From Calditrichota bacterium (GTDB lineage Bacteria > Zixibacteria > MSB-5A5 > GN15 > FEB-12), in the NCBI GenBank assembly GCA_008501655.1, contig QQUK01000301.1, positions 1 to 12,058 on the forward strand: DNA of 12,058 nt. Direction: 5' to 3'. The notes under the pieces are model-generated. The model was not told where the DNA came from and did not search any database. It worked only from the letters and a program-made list of their open reading frames with translations. Positions 6,888 through 12,058 of the stretch are shown in pieces. Within the stretch, counting starts at the first letter, position 1; every line of letters starts with the position of its first letter. Position numbers and translations under genes: made by a program.

Positions 6888-7787
6888 CTACTGAAGGTTT
6901 GATTTTTCCATTGCGTCTTTTAGATCGTCAACATGTGATTGAGCAATATTGACATCTTTTTTAGCTTTTGGATTATTCTTGGCAACTTTGATAAAAGCTT
7001 CCCAGTTCTTAATATTTTCAGCGTAATTTTCAGGATTACTTGTTTCAACTGCAACGGCATAGTTGTATGCAGCGCGGTATTGTTTCGGGTCTACTTTCAG
7101 AGCTGATTTAAATGAAGAAGCTGCCGGACCATATTTTTCCTGAGAGAGGTAAATCTGGCCGATTAATGAATGTGAAAGATAATTGTTTTCAGCTTTAATA
7201 GATTGTTTTAATGCTTCGATAGCTTTAGTATCATTACCGAGTTTCTGCTGTGATTTTCCGACCATATAATACGTTGTATAATCTCCGCCATTCATTTCAT
7301 GACATTTTCCAAACGCATCAATAACTTCACTATAGTTTTTCTTTTTGTAATATACTTTGCCTAAATCTTTATACAAATCGGCAGTCGGCTGAATAGCGAT
7401 TGCTGATTTGAATGAAACTTCAGCTTCTGCATATCTTCTGAGAACATATTGAACTTTGCCAAGATTTGAGAATGCATCAACAGACTTTGGATCTTTTTCA
7501 GTTGCCAGTTTAAACTGTTCAAGGGCGTTGTCATAAGCTTTCTGTCCGAAATAGATTGTGCCTAAGTTGATGTATGCATCAGTGTAATTTGGATTTTCTT
7601 TGATAGCCATTTTAAAAGAAGCAACTGCACCCATTTCGTCACCATTGTTTTTATATTCCACGCCGGCATTAAATGCTTCTTTTGCTTTGATTTCATCAGC
7701 AGATACACTTGGAGTAACAAGTGCTGCTGTGAACATTACCAGAAGCAAGAGTAAGGGGAGAGTGATTTGAATTTTAGCTTTAATCAT
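6888..7787 (-). CDS. Exported TPR-repeat protein
   Basis: 299 residues from ATG at 7787 on the minus strand. A longer start at 7802 (adding MKGTI) is in frame, but AAAGGA lies 6 nt before the 7787 ATG and inside the longer version, so the shorter start is preferred. A signal peptide covers about residues 1-30 (a run LPLLLLLVM, cleavage after SVSA). From about residue 34 to 265 there are six to seven tetratricopeptide repeats with the usual pattern, for example AYINLGTIYFGQKAYDNALE and AFSNLGKVQYVLRRYAEAE; the tail is a charged helix. TPR arrays form superhelical protein-binding surfaces, here probably in the periplasm; the partner is unknown. It lies 62 nt after purE on the same strand with no terminator seen between, so it may be read from the purD promoter, though it has no evident link to purine synthesis. 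Confidence 0.88.
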   Translation of the reverse strand: MIKAKIQITLPLLLLLVMFTAALVTPSVSADEIKAKEAFNAGVEYKNNGDEMGAVASFKMAIKENPNYTDAYINLGTIYFGQKAYDNALEQFKLATEKDPKSVDAFSNLGKVQYVLRRYAEAEVSFKSAIAIQPTADLYKDLGKVYYKKKNYSEVIDAFGKCHEMNGGDYTTYYMVGKSQQKLGNDTKAIEALKQSIKAENNYLSHSLIGQIYLSQEKYGPAASSFKSALKVDPKQYRAAYNYAVAVETSNPENYAENIKNWEAFIKVAKNNPKAKKDVNIAQSHVDDLKDAMEKSNLQ

Positions 7788-7849
7788 AATCGTTCCTTTC
7801 ATTTATTATCACTTTATTCTACAATTTTCGCTGTGTATTGATCCAATAA

Positions 7850-8296
7850 TTACAGACTATTTCTGTGTTTAATAACTAAATCCTTTGTGGCAGAATCAGT
7901 TAGGGCGATAATGCGGGCGGCTAATACGGCTGCATTTTTAGCACCCGGAGAGCCGATGGCAACGCCTGCTACCGGAATTCCGGGAGGCATCTGGGTAACG
8001 GAGAGAAGTGAATCTAAGCCGTTTAATGCCGCTGGTAGCGGAACGCCAATAACCGGTAACGTTGAATGGGCTGCGGCAACTCCCGGGAGCGCAGCTGAGA
8101 GACCTGCCATTGCTATAATCACGGAGTATCCGTTTTGCTCAGCATTTTCTGTCAAACCTTTAGTTTTTTCCGGATGTCTGTGCGCTGATGTTACTTCTAT
8201 ATCTGATGAAATGTCAAATGCTGTTAATTGTTCCCGGCATTTTTCTGCATATTCCATGTCTGATTTTGAACCGATTACGATAAGTACTTTTGGCAT
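7850..8296 (-). CDS. purE: PurE, N5-carboxyaminoimidazole ribonucleotide mutase / AIR carboxylase
   Basis: 148 residues beginning MPKVLIVIGSKSD. The start at 8296 is chosen because AAAGGA lies about 8 nt upstream and the product begins exactly where PurE proteins begin; the open frame continues upstream to 8380 but only through purD. Motifs: GSKSD at 9-13 (phosphate and nucleotide site), SAHRHPE at 37-43 with the catalytic His39 (equivalent to E. coli His45), MAGLSAALPG at 63-72, and QMPPGIPVA at 102-110. PurE forms an octamer in the cytoplasm and makes CAIR in de novo purine synthesis. The loop AGLSAALPG differs from the class I textbook AGGAAHLPG and from the class II AGRSN pattern, so whether it uses N5-CAIR (PurK-dependent) or AIR plus CO2 is open; purK is not in the window. 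It is 4 nt downstream of purD, with its ribosome site inside the end of purD. Confidence 0.95.
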   Translation of the reverse strand: MPKVLIVIGSKSDMEYAEKCREQLTAFDISSDIEVTSAHRHPEKTKGLTENAEQNGYSVIIAMAGLSAALPGVAAAHSTLPVIGVPLPAALNGLDSLLSVTQMPPGIPVAGVAIGSPGAKNAAVLAARIIALTDSATKDLVIKHRNSL

Positions 8297-8300
8297 AATT

Positions 8301-9581
8301 TTATCCTTTTTGTTTTTGCAAAACTCTAAAACCGATATCTTTTCTAAAAGTGGCACCATTAAATCGAACTTTACTGACACCTCGGTATGCCCGGTTCAGA
8401 GCATCTTTTAAATTTGAATCTATACCGGTTATACCAACAACACGTCCACCGGATGTAACTATTTTGTTCTCTTTAAATGACGTACCAGCATGGAAAACAA
8501 AGCAATTATCTTCTTTAAAATCCTGCAGTCCATTTATCTGAATACCTTTAGCATATTTCCCCGGATAGCCTTTTGAAGCCATGATGATACATGCAGCAGA
8601 ACCCTGTTTCCAGCTGAGTTTCGGAGCAGAAGCAAGATTCTGGTTTATTGATGCAAACATCAGGTCTACTAAATCGGTTTTTAACAGTGGAAGAACCGCT
8701 TGAGTTTCCGGGTCTCCAAAACGGCAGTTATATTCTAATACTTTTGGTCCCGTTTCAGTGAGCATCAAGCCGGCATAAAGAACTCCGCGGTAAGAGATAC
8801 CTTCCTGAGTAAGTCCGTTGATAGTCGGCATCAATACATGGTCGTGGATAGCCGTCATGATTTCTTTTGTAACAAAATCAGTCGGACAGTATGCACCCAT
8901 TCCACCGGTGTTGGGGCCTTTATCACCCTCGTATGCCTGTTTATGATCCTGACTCGGAAGGAGTGGGATTATCGTTTTTCCGTCGGCGATTGCCATGATA
9001 GAGACTTCCTGTCCTACCATAAAAGATTCAATCAGAACTTTGTCGCCGGCATCACCAAAGATTTTATTGAGCATGATATCTTCGAGTGCTTTGGTTGCTT
9101 CATCAAAAGATTTAACAATTATGACACCTTTTCCGGCAGCTAATCCATCGGCTTTGATAACAAGCGGGAACTGAGCAGTTTTACAGAATCCGACTGCTTC
9201 GGCATACGTTTTAAAAGTAGTAAACGGTGCTGTCGGAATATGGTATTTGCGCATGAATTCTTTTGAAAAAACTTTACTACTTTCAAGTTGAGCAGCATCT
9301 TTTGTCGGACCGAAGATTTTCAGTTTCCTTTTATAAAATTCATCTACGATACCGGAAGCAAGAGGTGCTTCGGGGCCGACAATAGTTAAGCCGATTTTAT
9401 TTCGTTGAGCAAAATCAACGAGACTTTTGATATTGTCAGCTTTAATATTAACACATTTTGCTATTTTGCTGATACCGGCATTTCCGGGGGCACAATAGAT
9501 TTTATCGATTTTCTTCGATTTTTTTAATTTCCATGCGATCGTGTGTTCGCGACCGCCAGAACCTATTACGAGTACTTTCAT
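8301..9581 (-). CDS. purD: PurD, phosphoribosylamine-glycine ligase (GAR synthetase)
   Basis: 426 residues, full length for PurD. It catalyses ATP-dependent joining of glycine to 5-phosphoribosylamine, step 2 of purine synthesis, in the cytoplasm. Domain N begins VLVIGSGGREHTIAWKL (3-19), the family hallmark. The ATP-grasp domain has VIKADGLAAGKGV (141-153), the GPNTGGMGAY signature (222-231) and LEYNCRFGDPETQ (282-294), whose Glu and Asn ligate Mg. It is monofunctional, without fused PurM or PurN. ATG at 9581 is preceded by AGGGA about 10 nt upstream, a modest Shine-Dalgarno. It is the first gene of the purD-purE cluster and has a good promoter at 9611-9639, giving a very short leader with no room for a riboswitch or attenuator. 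Confidence 0.97.
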   Translation of the reverse strand: MKVLVIGSGGREHTIAWKLKKSKKIDKIYCAPGNAGISKIAKCVNIKADNIKSLVDFAQRNKIGLTIVGPEAPLASGIVDEFYKRKLKIFGPTKDAAQLESSKVFSKEFMRKYHIPTAPFTTFKTYAEAVGFCKTAQFPLVIKADGLAAGKGVIIVKSFDEATKALEDIMLNKIFGDAGDKVLIESFMVGQEVSIMAIADGKTIIPLLPSQDHKQAYEGDKGPNTGGMGAYCPTDFVTKEIMTAIHDHVLMPTINGLTQEGISYRGVLYAGLMLTETGPKVLEYNCRFGDPETQAVLPLLKTDLVDLMFASINQNLASAPKLSWKQGSAACIIMASKGYPGKYAKGIQINGLQDFKEDNCFVFHAGTSFKENKIVTSGGRVVGITGIDSNLKDALNRAYRGVSKVRFNGATFRKDIGFRVLQKQKG

Positions 9582-9610
9582 ACGAATTCTATCCCTAATT
9601 TAAAGACGAA

Positions 9611-9639
9611 ATTATACGATAATCGCACTAAAAAGACAA
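9611..9639 (-). promoter_or_regulatory. Sigma-70-type promoter for purD-purE
   Basis: On the minus strand, TTGTCT (9634-9639) and a consensus TATAAT (9611-9616) are separated by exactly 17 bp. Transcription would start about 20-25 nt before the purD ATG. A 9-bp palindrome CGATAATCG (9617-9625) touches the -10 box and could be an operator half, but it does not match PurR or PurBox sequences I know. Confidence 0.65.
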
Positions 9640-9705
9640 CCGTTTTTTGGAAAACTTGTACCAGACTGATTAGATATGATATTATCTTATAAATAGTTAG
9701 TGCGG

Positions 9706-9733
9706 AGATTTCTTGACTTTTTTAAAGAAATCT
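9706..9733. promoter_or_regulatory. Inverted repeat in the divergent purD / beta-barrel promoter region
   Basis: A perfect 9-bp inverted repeat, AGATTTCTT (9706-9714) and AAGAAATCT (9725-9733), has a 10-nt spacer. It lies between the purD promoter and the candidate promoter of the beta-barrel gene and overlaps a second -35-like hexamer TTGACT (9713-9718). A T-run sits in the loop rather than after the stem, so it is not a terminator. Operator function is a guess. Confidence 0.35.
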
Positions 9734-9747
9734 TTGGATATATTCAG

Positions 9748-9775
9748 TTGACAAAGCGTCATTTAAGTGTTTATT
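9748..9775 (+). promoter_or_regulatory. Candidate sigma-70-type promoter for the beta-barrel gene
   Basis: A consensus -35 TTGACA (9748-9753) is followed after 16 bp by TTTATT (9770-9775), matching 4 of 6 positions of the -10 consensus. This predicts an AT-rich leader of roughly 70 nt before the ATG at 9855. Confidence 0.45.
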
Positions 9776-9854
9776 TCCATTTTTTACGGTAGGCAACTGT
9801 CGTTAAGAATATATAATTGTAAATAGTGGATGAAAATATAGAGGATTATTGACA

Positions 9855-10517
9855 ATGAAAAAATCACTGATTTATCTCTTGTTATTGCTTGCGGTCTTTA
9901 ATTTTTCAACATTTGCTCAGGATGAAGATGACGAGATTATTAAAGATAATCTGGAAGTAATTTTATATGGTGGTCTTGGACTCCCATCCGGTGATTTGAG
10001 TGATTGGGGTGGAGATTCTCTCGCTGTAGGGAATGGTGTAGACGTAGGTTTTGATGTCGGTTATTTTATCAAATATAATATTGTTGCCGGTATAAATTTC
10101 AATTATACCAATTTTGCCATTGATAACCCGGAATCTGTTGATGTTGGTAATTTAACACACAGATTGTATAGCCCGAGTCTGTATCTTAAGTATTATTTAC
10201 CGACTGATGGTGACTTTATTCCGTATCTCAAAGGAACGATCGGACTGGATTATGCCAAGTTTACGACTTCTGTTGATAATCCGTTCGGCAGCAGATTCAG
10301 ACAACTTTCTTATGATCCGGCATTATCATATTCGATTGGATTAGGCGCATTTTATTATACATTTGATTTTGGCGGTCTTTATCTTGAAGGCAACTATCAT
10401 ATGTCTCAAACTGAAGATGCAAAGCACACATATAATGACGGTGGTGTTTTTGGTTCAAATATAGCCAAAATAGACTTAAAATTAGGTGTTAGAATATTAT
10501 TCAGCCCTGAAGAATAA
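9855..10517 (+). CDS. Small outer-membrane beta-barrel protein
   Basis: 220 residues from ATG at 9855. A TTG two codons upstream is in frame, but it would leave only 3 nt after the GAGGA site (9841-9845), while the ATG has 9 nt. The signal peptide is MKKSLIYLLLLLAVFNFSTFA, cleaved before QDEDDE. The mature part alternates hydrophobic and polar residues in short strands: LEVILYGGLGLPSGDLSDWG, then a YFIKYNIVAGINFNYTNF hairpin, the LYSPSLYLKYYLP strand, GAFYYTFDFGGLYLEGNYHM, and a final IDLKLGVRILF. This fits an 8-stranded OmpA/OmpW-like barrel (outer-membrane beta-barrel family, PF13505-like). The acidic N-terminus is periplasmic in such proteins. Function beyond outer-membrane localisation is unknown. 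It is monocistronic, with its own promoter candidate and terminator. Confidence 0.85.
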   Translation: MKKSLIYLLLLLAVFNFSTFAQDEDDEIIKDNLEVILYGGLGLPSGDLSDWGGDSLAVGNGVDVGFDVGYFIKYNIVAGINFNYTNFAIDNPESVDVGNLTHRLYSPSLYLKYYLPTDGDFIPYLKGTIGLDYAKFTTSVDNPFGSRFRQLSYDPALSYSIGLGAFYYTFDFGGLYLEGNYHMSQTEDAKHTYNDGGVFGSNIAKIDLKLGVRILFSPEE

Positions 10518-10535
10518 ATTCAGATAAAATCTCTT

Positions 10536-10564
10536 AAAAAAACCCGCTTTATGCGGGTTTTTTT
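10536..10564 (+). terminator. Intrinsic terminator of the beta-barrel gene
   Basis: Stem core ACCCGC (10542-10547) with GCGGGT (10553-10558), loop TTTAT, extended by seven A-T pairs in all including an A-run (10536-10542) and a T-run (10558-10564). It isolates the beta-barrel gene from the response regulator that starts 36 nt later. Confidence 0.92.
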
Positions 10565-10600
10565 ATTGCACCTGTGTATTGTTTTTTGAATATAAGATAT

Positions 10601-11833
10601 ATGAAAAAGATTAAAATCCTTATTGTTGATGACGAGGCAAGTCAAAGAAAGCTCCTGTCCGGTTTTTTAGAGAAAAATGATTTTAATGTTCTGACTGCTG
10701 AAAATGGGGAGGATGCCCTTGAAAAGTATCCCGCATTTTTTTCGCCTATTGCTATCGTAGATATGAAGATGCCCGGTATGAACGGGCTTGAATTACTTGA
10801 GAAGCTAAAAGAGATTAATCCCTTTATACAAGTTCTGGTTCTGACAGCTTTTGGTTCTGTAGAGACAGCTGTGGAAGCGATGAAATCAGGTGCTATTGAT
10901 TATTTAACAAAACCGATTGAGGATTTGGAAGAATTGGTTCTCAAGTTAAGAAGAGCTTCTGAACAGAATCGGTTGATTGTTGATAATCAGGTAATGAGTG
11001 AAAAGATTTCAGAGATTTTTCCTTCTACAGAAATTATTGGGGAGTCTCAGTCTATAAATAAAGTAAAAGAGATGATTACTATGGTTGCTCCACAGGAAGC
11101 GACTCTTCTGATAACCGGTCCATCGGGTACCGGTAAAGAGTTGATAGCCCGTTCTGTTCATGCACTCTCTCCTCGTGCGGAGAAAAAACTTGTTGCTATC
11201 AACTGTGCTGCGTTTCCTGAGAATCTGCTCGAATCGGAACTTTTTGGCTATGAAAAAGGTGCCTTTACAGGCGCTACAAAACTCAAACAGGGAAGGTTTG
11301 AACTCGCTGACGGTGGAACATTGTTTCTGGATGAGATTGGCGAACTACCATTGACGATGCAGGTGAAGCTCCTGCGGGTCCTCGAAGAACGTAAAGTTGA
11401 ACGTCTTGGGTCTGTGACTGAAATAGACTTGGATATCAGAATCATTGCTGCTACAAATCGTGATTTGGAAAAGATGGTCGAAGAGAAATCTTTCCGCGAA
11501 GATTTGTTCTATCGTCTTAATGTTGTCCGGCTTGATCTGCCCCCGCTTGCCAATAGAGGCGGAGATATCCTCCTGTTGACAAATAAATTTATTGAAAAAT
11601 TCAGCAGAAAAGTCGGAAAAGAGATAAAAGGTTTGACTCCTGAAGCTGTTGAAATTTTAACGAAATATGACTGGCCGGGAAATATCAGAGAACTTGAGAA
11701 TGTTATAGAACGGGCGATTATTTTAACCAGAGGGGAATTTCTCGATAAAACTGACTTTTTTGCTCTTTCAGGAAATTCAAAAGTCTCTACCGATGGGCAA
11801 ATTCGGACAATAGCCGAACGGGAGAAAGAACAT
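10601..11833 (+). CDS. NtrC-type sigma-54-dependent response regulator, lacking its C-terminal DNA-binding domain in this sequence
   Basis: ATG at 10601; no Shine-Dalgarno, but TATAAG at 10591-10596 lies just upstream. The receiver domain is residues 1-120: acidic pocket DDE at 10-12, phosphoacceptor Asp54 in IVDMKMPGMNG, Thr82 and Lys104 in LTKP. The AAA+ domain covers about 144-375: Walker A GPSGTGKE (173-180), the sigma-54-contacting loop GAFTGA (220-225), Walker B LFLDEIG (241-247), sensor AATNRDL, arginine-finger region FREDLFYRL, and the WPGNIREL motif (358-365). The protein would drive open-complex formation by sigma-54 RNA polymerase after phosphorylation. A Fis-type helix-turn-helix should follow EREKEH at about 406-411; instead the sequence turns into an unrelated protein at 11834 with no stop codon. 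Everything up to that point is intact and normal. No partner histidine kinase is in the window. Confidence 0.92.
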
Positions 11834-11836
11834 GCC
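11831..11836. other. Composition and homology breakpoint (probable assembly junction)
   Basis: By my count GC is 48/120 (40%) for 11701-11820 and 137/225 (61%) for 11834-12058. Homology changes from the NtrC AAA+/Fis linker (EREKEH, last His codon 11831-11833) to diol dehydratase within a codon or two. The frame happens to stay open. No transposon end, inverted repeat or tRNA is seen at the break. Confidence 0.8.
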
Positions 11837-12058
11837 GCCATCGGCCACGCCGGGGCCCAAATCAGCGGCTCCGGCATTGCCGTTGGCCTGCAATCCAAAG
11901 GCACCACCGTTATTCATCAGCGCGATTTGGCTCCGCTCAACAACCTGGAGCTGTTCTCGCAAGCGCCCAACCTGACGCTGGAGTCGTATCGGGCCATTGG
12001 ACGCAATGCCGCCCGCTACGCCAAAAAGCAGCCGGTTAATCCGGTGCCGGTAAAAATT
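11834..12058 (+). CDS. pduD: Internal fragment of diol/glycerol dehydratase medium subunit (PduD/DhaC-like)
   Basis: 75 codons, open to the window end, without their own start. The fragment contains SGSGIAVGLQSKGTTVIHQ, then PLNNLELFSQAP, LTLESYRAIGRNAARYAK and NPVPV. This is the conserved centre of the medium (beta) subunit of adenosylcobalamin-dependent propanediol/glycerol dehydratase, as in enterobacteria and lactobacilli. In an intact protein about 100 residues would precede it and the QMARP region would follow. It is much richer in GC than the rest of the window and uses G/C-ending codons (GCC, GGC, CTG, AAC), unlike the neighbouring genes. It most likely belongs to another organism joined at the contig end. 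There is no Pdu microcompartment gene nearby. Family assignment is confident; PduD versus DhaC is not separable here. Confidence 0.85.

Noticed and set aside
7788..7802. Five-residue longer start (MKGTI) of the TPR protein
   Set aside because: The best Shine-Dalgarno (AAAGGA) falls inside this extension and is correctly spaced for the ATG at 7787.
8297..8380. N-terminal extension of purE to an upstream ATG
   Set aside because: The extension reads through the purD C-terminus in another frame; PurE homology and the AAAGGA site place the start at 8296.
7887..8411. 174-codon plus-strand open frame
   Set aside because: It lies antisense to purE and the end of purD, has no Shine-Dalgarno, and its composition is the reverse image of strongly conserved PurE codons.
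11509..11962. Two minus-strand open frames near the right end
   Set aside because: Both are shadows of the response regulator and the dehydratase fragment; one even spans the composition break.
11834..12058. Horizontal acquisition of a Pdu operon or a mobile-element insertion into the regulator
   Set aside because: The dehydratase piece begins in mid-protein with no start, no target-site duplication, no terminal repeat and no transposase, so an assembly join explains it better.

Overview
The window is about 12 kb of AT-leaning DNA, roughly 38-40% GC where I counted. It looks like a chromosomal segment from a bacterium of the Fibrobacteres-Chlorobi-Bacteroidetes (FCB) superphylum. Three things point there: a secreted multidomain protein ending in a type IX secretion (Por) sorting domain, Ig-like repeats of the kind common in that group, and a 31-residue lysine/arginine-rich peptide of the AURKAIP1/COX24 type typical of Bacteroidota-like genomes. 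Zixibacteria, Marinimicrobia or a similar uncultured lineage would fit. The phylum cannot be fixed from this sequence.

Layout. (1) 1-1823, plus strand: the C-terminal part of an MltD-like lytic transglycosylase with four LysM domains, followed after 17 nt by a short-form SppA signal peptide peptidase. (2) 1998-2586: an HU/IHF-type DNA-binding protein, a tiny mS38-like basic peptide, a structured 3' region and a strong intrinsic terminator. Both genes have clear Shine-Dalgarno sites. (3) 2602-6774: two exported proteins. The first is 948 residues with a seven-repeat propeller-like head, three Ig-like domains, a cohesin-like domain and the T9SS tail. The second is 414 residues with three copies of an unrecognised beta-rich repeat. 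(4) A bidirectional terminator at 6836-6869 separates these from a minus-strand cluster, purD > purE > TPR protein, driven from a good sigma-70-type promoter at 9611-9639. (5) 9855-10517, plus strand: a small outer-membrane beta-barrel protein with its own terminator. (6) 10601 onward: an NtrC-type sigma-54 response regulator.

The most important observation is at the right end. From about 11834 the reading frame of the response regulator continues without a stop, but the protein switches abruptly from the AAA+/Fis linker to an internal piece of the medium subunit of B12-dependent diol/glycerol dehydratase (PduD/DhaC type). GC rises from about 40% to about 61% at the same point. The Fis helix-turn-helix expected there is missing. 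A contig-end assembly chimera is the most economical explanation; a real fusion would make little sense because both partners are cut inside domains.

Functionally the window mixes housekeeping (purine synthesis steps 2 and 6, nucleoid protein, ribosome-associated peptide), envelope maintenance (MltD, SppA) and cell-surface products (T9SS cargo, repeat protein, beta-barrel). I found no mobile element, CRISPR array, tRNA, rRNA or defence system.
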